Assembly: GCA_021202775.1 (NCBI GenBank)
Contig: JAJQCJ010000096.1
Coordinates: forward strand, 1-52,558
DNA: 52,558 nt
Reading direction: 5' to 3'
Source of the DNA: Clostridiales bacterium
GTDB taxonomy: Bacteria > Bacillota > Clostridia > Oscillospirales > Oscillospiraceae
This document shows, in pieces, positions 8,079-16,352 of the stretch. The notes under the pieces were generated by a model that made no database searches, was not told the origin of the DNA, and saw only the letters and a list, made by a program, of their open reading frames with translations. The position numbers were made by a program, and so were the translations under genes. The stretch's first letter is position 1. Each line of letters opens with the position of its first letter.

Positions 8079-9155
8079 ATGAAAGAATTTTTAAAACGGA
8101 AAAACATCGTCATTTCCCTGAAACGCTACGGCATTGACGCCATGGGCTCCATGGCCCAGGGGCTGTTCTGCACCCTGCTGATCGGCACCATTCTGAACAC
8201 GCTGGGCACCCAGTTTAACATCGGTTTCCTGACCGCCGACATCGGCGGCACCGGCTACACCATCGGCGGCTTCGCCACCGCCATGTCCGGCCCGGCCATG
8301 GCCGCCGCCATTGGGTACTCCCTGGGGGCGCCGGGGCTGGTGCTGTTCTCCCTGATTCCGGTGGGCTTCGCCACCAACGCCCTGGGCGGGGCCGGGGGGC
8401 CGCTGGCCGTGCTGATCGTTGCCGTCGTGGCGACGGAGTTCGGCAAGGCCGTGTCCAAGGAGACAAAAATTGACATCCTGGTGACCCCCTGCGTCACCAT
8501 CCTGGTAGGGGTAGGGCTGGCCGCCCTCATCGCCGCCCCCATTGGCAGGGCCGCCAGCGCCCTGGGCCAGGTCATCATGTGGGCCACCGATTTGCAGCCC
8601 TTCCTGATGGGCATCGTGGTGTCCGTGCTGGTGGGCATGGCCCTGACCCTGCCCATCTCCTCCGCCGCCATCTGCTCTGTGCTGGGCCTGACCGGTCTGG
8701 CGGGGGGCGCGGCGGTGGCCGGCTGCTGCGCCCAAATGGTGGGCTTCGCCGTCATGAGCTTTAAAGAGAACCGCTGGGGCGGCCTGGTCAGCCAGGGCAT
8801 CGGCACCTCCATGCTGCAAATGCCCAACATTATAAAGAATCCCCGCATCTGGATTCCCCCCACCCTGGCCTCCGCCATCACCGGCCCCATCGCCACCTGC
8901 GTGTTCAAGCTGACCATGGACGGCGCGCCGGTGTCCTCCGGCATGGGCACCTGCGGCTTTGTGGGGCAGATCGGCGTCTACACCGGCTGGCTGGCGGACA
9001 TCGAGGCGGGGACGAAGGCCGCCATCACCGCCTTTGACTGGGTGGGGCTGATTCTGATCTGCTTCGTGCTGCCCGCTGTGCTGTCCGTCCTCTTCTGCGA
9101 AGTGGAGCGGAAGATGGGATGGATTGGGGAGAACGACCTGAAGCTGGAAGGGTAA
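8079..9155 (+). CDS. PTS EIIC-like membrane permease, orphan
   Basis: 358 aa and almost entirely hydrophobic, with about nine or ten membrane segments rich in Gly/Ala. The pattern (GIDAMGSMAQGLFCTLLIG near residue 20; GFATNALGGAGGP; a central FLMGIVVSVLVGMALTLPISSAAI; PPTLASAITGPIATCVFKL near the end) matches the PTS EIIC-type family often annotated as PTS sugar transporter subunit IIC (the PTS_EIIC_2 group). No EIIA, EIIB, HPr or sugar kinase gene is nearby, so phosphotransferase function is unproven and the protein may work alone. Start: ATG at 8079 after a GGAAGTAGGAGC site; upstream GTG/ATG codons would read through the -10 region. It is a single-gene unit. Confidence 0.82.
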   Translation: MKEFLKRKNIVISLKRYGIDAMGSMAQGLFCTLLIGTILNTLGTQFNIGFLTADIGGTGYTIGGFATAMSGPAMAAAIGYSLGAPGLVLFSLIPVGFATNALGGAGGPLAVLIVAVVATEFGKAVSKETKIDILVTPCVTILVGVGLAALIAAPIGRAASALGQVIMWATDLQPFLMGIVVSVLVGMALTLPISSAAICSVLGLTGLAGGAAVAGCCAQMVGFAVMSFKENRWGGLVSQGIGTSMLQMPNIIKNPRIWIPPTLASAITGPIATCVFKLTMDGAPVSSGMGTCGFVGQIGVYTGWLADIEAGTKAAITAFDWVGLILICFVLPAVLSVLFCEVERKMGWIGENDLKLEG

Positions 9156-9204
9156 TGGGATAGCTGTTATTAATAGAACGTGAAGCCTAATTCTCCGCTT
9201 TTTT

Positions 9205-9272
9205 GTAGGGGCGGCCCTTGGCCGCCCGGGGCAAGCTGGCGGTTTCTGAGGGCGGCCAAGGGCCGCCCCTAC
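9205..9272. repeat. Perfect 22-bp inverted repeat
   Basis: Two 22-bp arms (9205-9226 and 9251-9272), each a GTAGGGGCGGCCC...GGCCGCC sequence, are exact reverse complements around a 24-nt loop. The flank (CGTGAAGCCTAAT...TTTTTTG) resembles that of a shorter palindrome at 25425-25451, so both belong to one repeat family. It may also end permease transcription. The rest of 9156-9428 holds nothing recognisable. Confidence 0.7.
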
Positions 9273-9429
9273 ACGCACGGATGCGAAAATCGGAACTTTT
9301 TGCCCGGCTGAATCGCATTACAGGCAGTTCGTTGGCGCTTTGCGATAGTTGGATAACGTGAAGTTTTCGTTTTCACATTCCACTATGGGCGGTTGCCCCC
9401 TTAAATGAAATGGATAACGTTGCAAACAG

Positions 9430-9457
9430 GGAGGCCCCGCCGTCTGGCGGGGCCTCC
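9430..9457. terminator. 12-bp hairpin, terminator of the esterase operon
   Basis: GGAGGCCCCGCC / GGCGGGGCCTCC with a GTCT loop, 13 bp past the esterase stop. The T-run is weak on either strand (CTGTTTGC on minus, TTATTTG on plus), and it may serve both directions. Confidence 0.65.
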
Positions 9458-9470
9458 TTATTTGCGGTTG

Positions 9471-10844
9471 TCACTCCCCCACGGAGGGCTTGGTCATCAT
9501 GGTATGGGTCAGCTTGGCCATGTTGACCCCTCCCATGTGGGTAGCCTGCTGGCCCAGGCGGAGGACCTTGCTCTGCCCCTTTTGGACGGGTAGCCACTCC
9601 GCCAGCCCCTCCCCGTTGGGGTTGCCGGATTTGGCGAAATTGGTCAGATAGTCCGCCATCTCGCCGGAGAGCCGCCGGTCCCGGTCGGTCATGGGCCGCC
9701 AGCAGTGGTCCAGGGTGCCGAACCAGTACCACAGGTCGCTGGAGTGCCAGGCCCCGCAGTCGTCGCCGGGGAGCTGCCGGTCAAAGAACCAGGCATAGCT
9801 GGGCTGCCGGCCCTGGTCGGCCTGGAGGCGGCACCAGCCCTTTGCCATCTGAAAGACGATGGGGGGCACAATGTCCTCGCTGTTGGAGCCCATCAGATAG
9901 GGGATGTTCAAGGCGTTGCCGGCCTTGGCCCCCTCCGCGTTGGTGCAGGGAATCAGGTTCCCGTCCACGCAGGGGGCGCAGCTCATGCCTGCGACCCTCT
10001 GTGCCTTCTGCTCCGCCTGCCAGGCGGAGAACAGCTCCCCAACCGGCAATGCCCGGAAGGCGGTCAGGTCGGCGCAGCCGGCCCGCTCCATGACGGCCTG
10101 CCAGAAGGGGTAGCTGTCAGCGGCGGGCTTCACGTCGAACATCTTGTTGACGCCGCCGGCGCTGCTCATCACCGCCTTGGCTGCCAGCCCTTTCGTCAGA
10201 GGGCTGAGCACCAGCTGCTGGACGCTCATGGCCCCGGCGCTCTGGCCCATCAGGGTGACGTTATTCGGGTCGCCGCCGAAGGCGCTGATGTTGTCGTGAA
10301 CCCATTGCAGGGCGGTGAGCTGGTCATAGATGGCATAGTTGCCGGTGTGGCCGCTCTCCTCCGCCAGCTCTGGCAGGCAGACGAAGCCCATGGGGCCGAG
10401 ACGGTAGTTGATGGTGACGGCGACGACCCCCTTCGTGGGCCAGACGGGGCCGTCGAAGTGCTTCTCATGGCCGCAGCCGCCGGTGAAGCCGCCACCGTGG
10501 ATGTAGAAAATCACAGGCAGCCTGCTGTCCGGCCCGGCGTCCTCTGGCGTCCAGATGTTCAGGAAGAGGCAGTCCTCGCTGTAGTCGTAGTGCTCCCCCT
10601 TGCGGAACTCGTTGTAGTAGAACGCCTTCTCTGGCATCTGGGCCTCGTCGTAGAAGGCCCGGGGCTGGAAGCTGCACGCGCCGTACCGGGTGGCGTCATA
10701 GGTGCCCTCCCAGTGGGTGACGGGGGTGGGGTATTCCCACCGCCCGGCGGTGGCATAGCGGATGCCCTTGTAGGCGGTGACCCCCGGCCACTGGCAGGTT
10801 GTGCCCGCCACAGGGTCGCAGGGGGTTTGGATGGTTTTGCTCAT
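9471..10844 (-). CDS. Type B carboxylesterase (alpha/beta hydrolase)
   Basis: 457 aa, para-nitrobenzyl-esterase/cholinesterase-like family. Motifs in order: YKGIRYATAGRW near the N-terminus, EDCLFLNIWTPE, the oxyanion-hole YIHGGGFTGG, GDPNNVTLMGQSAGAMSV with the nucleophile Ser near residue 202, an acidic triad residue in MGSNSED and a candidate His in GAWHSSDLWYWFG. There is no signal peptide, so hydrolysis of an ester (possibly an acylated glycoside or phenolic ester) would be cytosolic. The start MSKTIQT (ATG at 10842-10844) has a GGGAG site; an upstream in-frame ATG overlaps the amidohydrolase stop. It is last in the operon symporter-amidohydrolase-esterase, so it probably processes what the symporter brings in. 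Substrate unknown. Confidence 0.9.
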   Translation of the reverse strand: MSKTIQTPCDPVAGTTCQWPGVTAYKGIRYATAGRWEYPTPVTHWEGTYDATRYGACSFQPRAFYDEAQMPEKAFYYNEFRKGEHYDYSEDCLFLNIWTPEDAGPDSRLPVIFYIHGGGFTGGCGHEKHFDGPVWPTKGVVAVTINYRLGPMGFVCLPELAEESGHTGNYAIYDQLTALQWVHDNISAFGGDPNNVTLMGQSAGAMSVQQLVLSPLTKGLAAKAVMSSAGGVNKMFDVKPAADSYPFWQAVMERAGCADLTAFRALPVGELFSAWQAEQKAQRVAGMSCAPCVDGNLIPCTNAEGAKAGNALNIPYLMGSNSEDIVPPIVFQMAKGWCRLQADQGRQPSYAWFFDRQLPGDDCGAWHSSDLWYWFGTLDHCWRPMTDRDRRLSGEMADYLTNFAKSGNPNGEGLAEWLPVQKGQSKVLRLGQQATHMGGVNMAKLTHTMMTKPSVGE

Positions 10845-10858
10845 AAGAATCGCTCCCT

Positions 10859-11722
10859 TCACAGCTTGAACACCCGCCGGGCGTTGCCCCGGCAGATTTT
10901 TTCGTAGGCGCTTTGGCTCAGCCTCCCCGCCGCCGCCTGCTCATCCAGCCAGCCCCCCAGGGGGAAGACCATCTCGGTGTTCACCATGTCGGTGGCGAAG
11001 AACAGCCGGTCGGCGTATCGTTCCAAAAAGTCCAGGCCGAAGGCCGGGTCCCGCATGATGGCGCAGCCTGCGCTGTTGGCGGAGAGGTCGCCGCAGAGGT
11101 TGGGGTATCTGGCGAACAGCTCCGGCACCCGTCCGCCGGGGCAGACAGGGCCGCTGCCCCACTGGTTCCGCTGCTCTTTCCCGGTGGGGGCGTCGCCGCT
11201 CATCTCGATCCAGAAGGTCTGGCTGTGGCCCAGGAACAGGGTGTCCGGGAAGCGCTGGAGGCACTGCTCCAGCAGGGGCAGGCCGGGGTCATCCACCACG
11301 CCGTAGCTGTAGCCCACCTCCGGGCTCATATGGAAGGTGACGGGGAGGCCCAGCTCCCCCGCCGCCTGGAACACCGCCTGTAAAAACGGGTCGTCCAGCC
11401 GACGGTTCAGCATCAGCTCCCCGATGCCCACAGCGCCCTCCGCCTTGCACCGGGCCAGCCGGTCATAGACGGTGGCGGGGTCGCCCCCGTCCAGGTTGCA
11501 CATCCAGGCGTAGCGGTCTGGCATGGCGTCGGCAATGGCCCTGTTGTCGGCGTTGGAGCCGAAGGGCACGGGGGGATGCTCGCCGGAGGACATCAGCACG
11601 CCCTTGCCGATGCCCAGCGCGTCCAGGTGGGGCAGCATCTCCTCATAGGAGGAGATGAAGCCTGCGCTGGTGCGGGGCTGGGGGGTGCGGCTCAGGTGGA
11701 GATGCAGGTCAATTTTTTCCAT
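10859..11722 (-). CDS. Amidohydrolase-family metal-dependent hydrolase (amidohydro_2-like)
   Basis: 287 aa, a small TIM-barrel metal-dependent hydrolase. It opens with MEKIDLHLHLS, the HxH metal-binding motif of strand 1. Further candidate ligands are His in VTFHMSPEV and FLGHSQTFW, and Asp in LFFATDM near the C-terminus. The size and pattern fit the aminocarboxymuconate decarboxylase/2-pyrone dicarboxylate hydrolase-like branch, so both hydrolysis and decarboxylation of a carboxylic acid are possible. It is the middle gene of a three-gene operon: 25 bp after the GPH symporter and 14 bp before the esterase. The ATG has a GGAGGAACTGTC ribosome site. Confidence 0.85.
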   Translation of the reverse strand: MEKIDLHLHLSRTPQPRTSAGFISSYEEMLPHLDALGIGKGVLMSSGEHPPVPFGSNADNRAIADAMPDRYAWMCNLDGGDPATVYDRLARCKAEGAVGIGELMLNRRLDDPFLQAVFQAAGELGLPVTFHMSPEVGYSYGVVDDPGLPLLEQCLQRFPDTLFLGHSQTFWIEMSGDAPTGKEQRNQWGSGPVCPGGRVPELFARYPNLCGDLSANSAGCAIMRDPAFGLDFLERYADRLFFATDMVNTEMVFPLGGWLDEQAAAGRLSQSAYEKICRGNARRVFKL

Positions 11723-11747
11723 GACAGTTCCTCCTTCTGCGGGGCGC

Positions 11748-13142
11748 TTACTCCGCGCTCCTGGCGGCGTCGCGGCGCTCCTTCAGCTCGGCATACATGG
11801 TGTTGGTAGTCTTGTTGTCCAGGTTGAAGATCAGGCCGACGCCCACCAGCTCCAGAATGCAGGTCAGCACAGGGATGATGTTGACCAGATAGTAAATGCT
11901 GTTGACGGTGGCGGCGGACTGCACCACGTTGGTGCCGGAGACGTAGCCGATGGCGGTCAGGGCGGTGGCAGCGCCGGTGGAAGCGATGGTGGAGCCGATC
12001 TTCCGGCTGAAGGTGTACAGGCTGTACATACTGCCGTCACTGCGGAAGTTGAACTTCCACTCGCTGTAATCCAGACAGTCGGCAACCAGCGCCCAGATCA
12101 GCATGACGAAGGCGTTCTGACCGGTGGTGGCCAGCAGGTTCAGGACGGTGTAAAGCAGGGCGCTCTGGATGGGGAAGAGCAGGATAAGGAGGGAGAACAC
12201 AAGATTGTAGGCGCTGGCGGCCAGAATGACGTTGCGCTTGCCGAAGCGGTTGACGATTTTGGGCACCAGGATGAAGCACAGCAGCAGGATGGGCAGGGTC
12301 AGGATGCTGTACACCGTCATCATGCCGGTATCCTGATAGTACTCCTTATAGATGTAGCTGCGGACCTGGGCCGCGCCGGTGATGAAGAGCATGGAGCCGA
12401 TGGTGCCCACCATAACGCCGATCAGGGGGCGGTTCTTGAAGGCGGCCTTCAGCACCTTGCCGTAGTTGAACTTCTCGCCCTGGCCCTGTTCAACGTGGAC
12501 GCGCTCCGGGGTCAGATGGCACAGCAGGCAGTAGCAGATGATGCAGAGGACGCCGAAGATGACGGCCAGCAGGGTGAAACGGCCGGGGAGGATGTTGGAG
12601 TCGGAGTCGAAGCAGAAGATGGGGACCATGGACAATGCGGCGATGCCCACCACGGTGCCGCCGATGCTGCGGGCACGGGACAGCTTGGCCCGATCCATGG
12701 GGTCCTGAGAGACCACGTTGGCCATGGCGCCGAAGGGCATGGAGGCGCCGGTGTACATCATGCCGTAGAAGATGTAGACAAAGGCGACCCAGGCATGGAG
12801 GGCGATGCCGGTGAAGGGCACGTTGCTGAAGCACAGCACGCCGGACAGGGCCAGGGGGATCATGAACAGCTTCACCCAGGGCTTGAACTTATCCGCCGTC
12901 TTACCCAGGTGCCAGCGGTCGGGGAAGGAGCCCATCAGGGGGTCGTTGATGGCGTCCCACAGACGGGCCACCAGGAAGAGGGTCGCCATCCACGCCGCGC
13001 TGATGCCCAGGACGTAGGTGCAGAAGGTCAGGAAGTAGGAGTCGACGAACAGGTTGACGAAGCTGCCGGCCATATCGCCGCAGACGTAACCAACCTGGTC
13101 ACGGACGCCAAAGGGGCGGACTTTTTTGGTTTCTTTTTCCAT
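11748..13142 (-). CDS. GPH-family (MelB-type) sugar/glycoside:cation symporter
   Basis: 464 aa with about 12 membrane segments. The family signature lies in the N-terminal half: GYVCGDMAGSFVNLFVDSYFLTF, LFLVARLWDAINDPLMGSFPDR and a following charged loop (HLGKTADKFKPW), as in glycoside-pentoside-hexuronide symporters. It should import a glycoside or related compound with H+ or Na+. It is first in an operon with amidohydrolase and esterase, and divergent from an AraC-type regulator with shared operator-like repeats between them, so that regulator probably controls it. Start: ATG after AAAGGAGAATTATC. A second GPH symporter lies at 29.4 kb. Confidence 0.92.
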   Translation of the reverse strand: MEKETKKVRPFGVRDQVGYVCGDMAGSFVNLFVDSYFLTFCTYVLGISAAWMATLFLVARLWDAINDPLMGSFPDRWHLGKTADKFKPWVKLFMIPLALSGVLCFSNVPFTGIALHAWVAFVYIFYGMMYTGASMPFGAMANVVSQDPMDRAKLSRARSIGGTVVGIAALSMVPIFCFDSDSNILPGRFTLLAVIFGVLCIICYCLLCHLTPERVHVEQGQGEKFNYGKVLKAAFKNRPLIGVMVGTIGSMLFITGAAQVRSYIYKEYYQDTGMMTVYSILTLPILLLCFILVPKIVNRFGKRNVILAASAYNLVFSLLILLFPIQSALLYTVLNLLATTGQNAFVMLIWALVADCLDYSEWKFNFRSDGSMYSLYTFSRKIGSTIASTGAATALTAIGYVSGTNVVQSAATVNSIYYLVNIIPVLTCILELVGVGLIFNLDNKTTNTMYAELKERRDAARSAE

Positions 13143-13221
13143 GATAATTCTCCTTTATGCAGTTGTCAAGAAAGTTTCGCTCCGGGATGCCAGCGCTGGT
13201 ACCGTCCCGGCTTCTGCTTTT

Positions 13222-13300
13222 ATCATACGCCAAAACTTGAAACAATCAAATTGCAATAACTCATGAAAAGATTGCAAATCCGGCAAACCTGTGGTATAAT
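13222..13300. promoter_or_regulatory. Divergent promoters with 21-bp-spaced operator repeats
   Basis: Minus strand (symporter operon): TTTGAT (13250-13245), 17 bp, TATGAT (13227-13222). Plus strand (AraC gene): TTGCAA (13272-13277), 17 bp, TATAAT (13295-13300). Between them ATTGCAA occurs twice, at 13250-13256 and 13271-13277, exactly 21 bp apart. That is two helical turns, the spacing of AraC-type half-sites. One repeat overlaps the regulator's own -35, which suggests autoregulation. Confidence 0.65.
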
Positions 13301-13334
13301 CGAACAAAATACAAGGGCAGGGAGGCGCAGATTT

Positions 13335-14299
13335 GTGAAATTATCCGAAATGCAGCGAATGACCGATTTCAACAGCCGTCAGTGGAACGCCATGTCCCCC
13401 CAGCAAAAACGCCAGGCGAAACAGGACTTTACCGATGCAATCGGGACGGAGAATCTCTATCAGGAGATGGAGATGAACTCCCCCTTTGTGGACGCCCATG
13501 AGGACGTCAGCTACTCCCCGGACGCTGACGACGTCCAGCTCCACAGCCACACCTTTTACGAGGTGCTCTGCTGCCGCTCGGGGAACATCGAGTACCTCAT
13601 CGGCGCCGACCGCTACCGGGTCGCTGCCGGGGACATTATCTATATTCCCCCCGGCGTCAGCCACCGACCCATCCTCCCCGAAGCCATGCCCATCCCCTAC
13701 CGCCGCTATGTGCTGTGGATCAGTCCGGCGTTCCAGGAGCAGCTGGCCGCCAACTGGCCGGAGATGAAGGAAAAAACGGCCGCTCCGGCGTGCTGCGCAC
13801 CGCCGGGACGGAGTGGGCCTTTTTGCAGGACGCCTTCCGCCGTGGCTGCGAGAAGGTAGAGCGGGAAGAACTTGGGTGGCAGATGTGGCTCTACGGCAAT
13901 ACCATGCAGATGACGGCTGACATGATGCGGGCCCTCTCCCCCAATGGGCCGGAGCCTGCCCTGCCGGAGCAGCGGGAGCTGGTAGACCATGCCACCCTCT
14001 ATGTGGAGACCCATTTTGCGGAAAAAATCACCCTGGAGGGGGCGGCCCAGGCCCTGCTGGTCAGCCAGAGCACTCTCCAGCAGACTTTTCATAATAAGCT
14101 GGGGGTCAGCTTTTACCGCTTCGTCACCCAGCGGCGGCTGATCGCGGCGAAGAACCTGATTCTTGAGGGCCGGCCCCTGACCTCCGTGGGGGAGCAGGTG
14201 GGCTTTTCCGACCACTCCACCTTCTACCGGGCCTTCCAGAAGGAGTACGGCATTTCCCCCTCCCAGTACCGCAAATTGCAGGTCGGGGCCTGCGGGTGA
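13335..14299 (+). pseudogene. AraC-family transcriptional regulator, frameshifted
   Basis: The coding information for a roughly 320-aa AraC regulator is split across two frames. The first part (GTG at 13335, GGAGG site 9 nt upstream) has an N-terminal cupin sensor: LHSHTFYEVLCCRSGNIEYLIG and GDIIYIPPGVSH. After WPEMKEK the frame is lost. The neighbouring frame continues as GRSGVLRTAGTEWAFLQ and ends in two helix-turn-helix motifs (ITLEGAAQALLVSQSTLQQTF; SVGEQVGFSDHSTFYRAFQKEYGISPSQYRK). One extra A in the A6 run at 13771-13776 would restore one frame. It may be a real mutation, a homopolymer sequencing error or slippage. It is divergent from the symporter operon it probably regulates. Confidence 0.85.
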
Positions 14300-14359
14300 A
14301 CCCGTCGGCTTTCCGTTCAGCTTTCCGCAGGAAATTTGGCTGAAAAACAACAAGCGGCA

Positions 14360-14388
14360 TTGCCTTTACAGGATGAATCTGCTATAAT
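14360..14388 (+). promoter_or_regulatory. Promoter of the C39-like peptidase gene
   Basis: TTGCCT, a 17-bp gap and TATAAT, about 130 bp before the ATG. Confidence 0.7.
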
Positions 14389-14519
14389 GTCGGCATATCC
14401 CGCATTTTTACGGCTCCGCCGGGGAAAACCGGCGGAGGATTTTGTTACAGCACAGACGGCTGCGCCGCGCTTCATCGAAGCGCGGCCCGCCCGTTTGGAT
14501 CGTCACAAAGGAGTGCAGC

Positions 14520-15545
14520 ATGGCAGGCAAAACAAAACGCAAGCACGCACGCTACCCCAAGGTCAGAAAGGAACCTTGGCGTCCGCTGGAGGCGGCCGTC
14601 TTTGTCCTGGCGGTGGTGTTCGCGCTGATGCTCACCTGGAACGGCGTCGCCGCCGTGGTGCGCTCCATCCGGGCGGACATGCTCGCCCAGCAGGCCGCCG
14701 ACGCCGAGTCGGGGCCGTACTATATGACCTTCATCCGGGGCGTGTGGAATGCCGCCGTGGGAACCGACGACGAGGAGGACGCAGAGGAGGGCGAGAACGA
14801 GGACGATGACGAGTTCACATACGACACCACGGTGGACATTTCCGCCTACGCCGACGACACCGGCTATGCCGGACGGCTCTACCAGCTGAAGGACGAATAC
14901 GACCAGGTCTACGCCATCCTGGCCCATTATGACGAGATTCCGGAGCGGCTGATCCGCATGGCCCTGAACAACTACGAGACCATGGACTATGTGGCCCAGT
15001 ACGTCACCCTGAAGGACGCGGCCCAGACCATCGACCTGTCGGAGGAGGCGGAGAGCGAGACGGTGCCCCTGCTGCTGCAATGGGACACCCGCTGGGGCTA
15101 TGAGACCTACGGCAGCGGCCTGGTGGGGTACACCGGCTGCGGCCCAACCTGCATTGCCATGGTGGCCTTGTACCTGACAGGGGACACCGACTGGGACCCC
15201 GGTTCCGTGGCCGTCTGGGCGGACAGCGCCGGTTACTATGTGTCGGGCAGCGGCACCGCCTGGACGCTGATGAGCGTGGGCTGTGAGCATTTCGGCATCG
15301 TGGCCACCGAGCTGACCCTCAGCGAGAGCATCGTGGCGGAGCATATCGCTGCGGGGGAGCCCATCATCTGTTCCGTTGGCCCGGGGGACTTCACCTCGGA
15401 CGGACACTATATCGTGCTGACTGGCTATGAGGACGGGGTCTTTACCCTGAACGACCCCAACAGTCTGGACCGGAGCAGCCAGACCTGGACCTGGGAGCAG
15501 TTGTCCGGGCAAATCAAAAATCTGTGGGCCTACACCGTTCAGTGA
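14520..15545 (+). CDS. Membrane-anchored C39-like cysteine peptidase
   Basis: 341 aa. A basic N-terminus (MAGKTKRKHARYPKVRKEPW) precedes one membrane segment (about residues 24-46), so the rest should be outside the cell. A very acidic linker follows (DDEEDAEEGENEDDDEF, about 80-97), then a C-terminal peptidase_C39_2-like domain: LLQWDTRWGYETYGS, the nucleophile Cys near residue 206 in GYTGCGPTCIAMVALYLTG, and the His near 295 in SDGHYIVLTGYEDG followed by LNDPNS. It is shaped like extracellular C39-like peptidases of clostridia that cleave wall or surface proteins; the substrate is unknown. Start: ATG at 14520 with an AAAGGAG site; own promoter. No ABC exporter is fused or adjacent, which argues against a bacteriocin-leader peptidase. 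Confidence 0.87.
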   Translation: MAGKTKRKHARYPKVRKEPWRPLEAAVFVLAVVFALMLTWNGVAAVVRSIRADMLAQQAADAESGPYYMTFIRGVWNAAVGTDDEEDAEEGENEDDDEFTYDTTVDISAYADDTGYAGRLYQLKDEYDQVYAILAHYDEIPERLIRMALNNYETMDYVAQYVTLKDAAQTIDLSEEAESETVPLLLQWDTRWGYETYGSGLVGYTGCGPTCIAMVALYLTGDTDWDPGSVAVWADSAGYYVSGSGTAWTLMSVGCEHFGIVATELTLSESIVAEHIAAGEPIICSVGPGDFTSDGHYIVLTGYEDGVFTLNDPNSLDRSSQTWTWEQLSGQIKNLWAYTVQ

Positions 15546-15594
15546 CGGGCGGCGGGGACGCCGGTGGGGACAAGGGCATCTCTTTAAGGAGACG

Positions 15595-15700
15595 CACCCC
15601 TCCACTGGCTGCCGCCGGTCCCCCTCCCCTTTCAGGGGAGGAAAAAGGTTGTTGTAACCGCCGCATCATTGGCTCCCCTGAAAGGCAATGTTATCAACTT
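15595..15700. repeat. Truncated modular CACCCCTC repeat
   Basis: A partial copy of the family at 7752-7873: CACCCCTCCACTGGCTGCCGCCGG, then CTCCCCTTTCAGGGGAGG and GGCTCCCCTGAAAGG. The GAGGGGTG end is missing; the copy runs into AATGTTATCAACTTAAAGACGC, a junction also seen near 7730. Confidence 0.65.
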
Positions 15701-15734
15701 AAAGACGCAATCTATCTCAGGTTGAGGGGAATAA

Positions 15735-16278
15735 CATAGTTGTACTGTCAGATGTCCACGACCAAAGGACGACAAAATTGACGCCACGTTCCGCCCGCCT
15801 CCGGCATAGGGAGCGCAGCGGAAATGCCGCTTGACGGCGGGGCGGAACGGGCGGCAATCCCTGCCAGCCGCCATCGGCGGCAGTCTCACCACCTGAAAGT
15901 TACTTCGTCTGTTGCCTGACAGACCACTTGCAGGCTGGACAGCGCGAAGCCCCAGCGGGATAGGAGAGGGGTCCTTAGGGGGGAGCGAGGCCCCGAGCTC
16001 CCCCCTGAGCCGCCCTCTTTTGCTGCTTTTCTCGGCGGAGCGAGTTTGCGGCGTTAAGAAAATATGCCAGTGGCATATTTTTAGCCGAAAACCGCAGCCA
16101 GCTATGCTGGCAAGGCTCATTGACCGAGGAGGAGATGCTAAAAGTGATAACGCGGCTGTCAGGCCATGCCCTGGCAAGGGCAAGCGCTCTATTTCCTTCC
16201 GGTATCCTTGTCTAAGGAACGGACGCCCCCGGAAAGGGCAAGGACCTGTTTCCTTTATCAATCCTTGCCTAAGGAACG
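15735..16278. repeat. Half-copy of the long inverted-repeat element
   Basis: The stretch 15760-16010 is highly similar to the right arm of the 824-bp element near 37 kb. Shared segments include GACAAAATTG, a GGCGGCAATCCCTGCCAGCC segment, GACAGCGCGAAGCCCCAGCG and GAGCTCCCCCCTGAGCCGCC. The end again carries CCTTGTCTAAGGAACG and CCTTGCCTAAGGAACG boxes. The middle (16020-16200) differs. A GAGCGCAGCGGAAATGCCGC module is inserted near 15815. No gene was recognised in 15546-16352. Confidence 0.65.
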
Positions 16279-16352
16279 TAATTTCATTAAATTGCAATCA
16301 AACCAACGCATCAGCGTACCAACCAGAAAGAGAGAGAAGGGAGGGCAGTACG

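Noticed and set aside
14520-15545. Bacteriocin-type ABC peptidase system for the C39-like protein
   Set aside because: No transporter or ATPase domain is fused or adjacent and no double-glycine leader peptide gene was seen; a stand-alone wall-side peptidase fits better.
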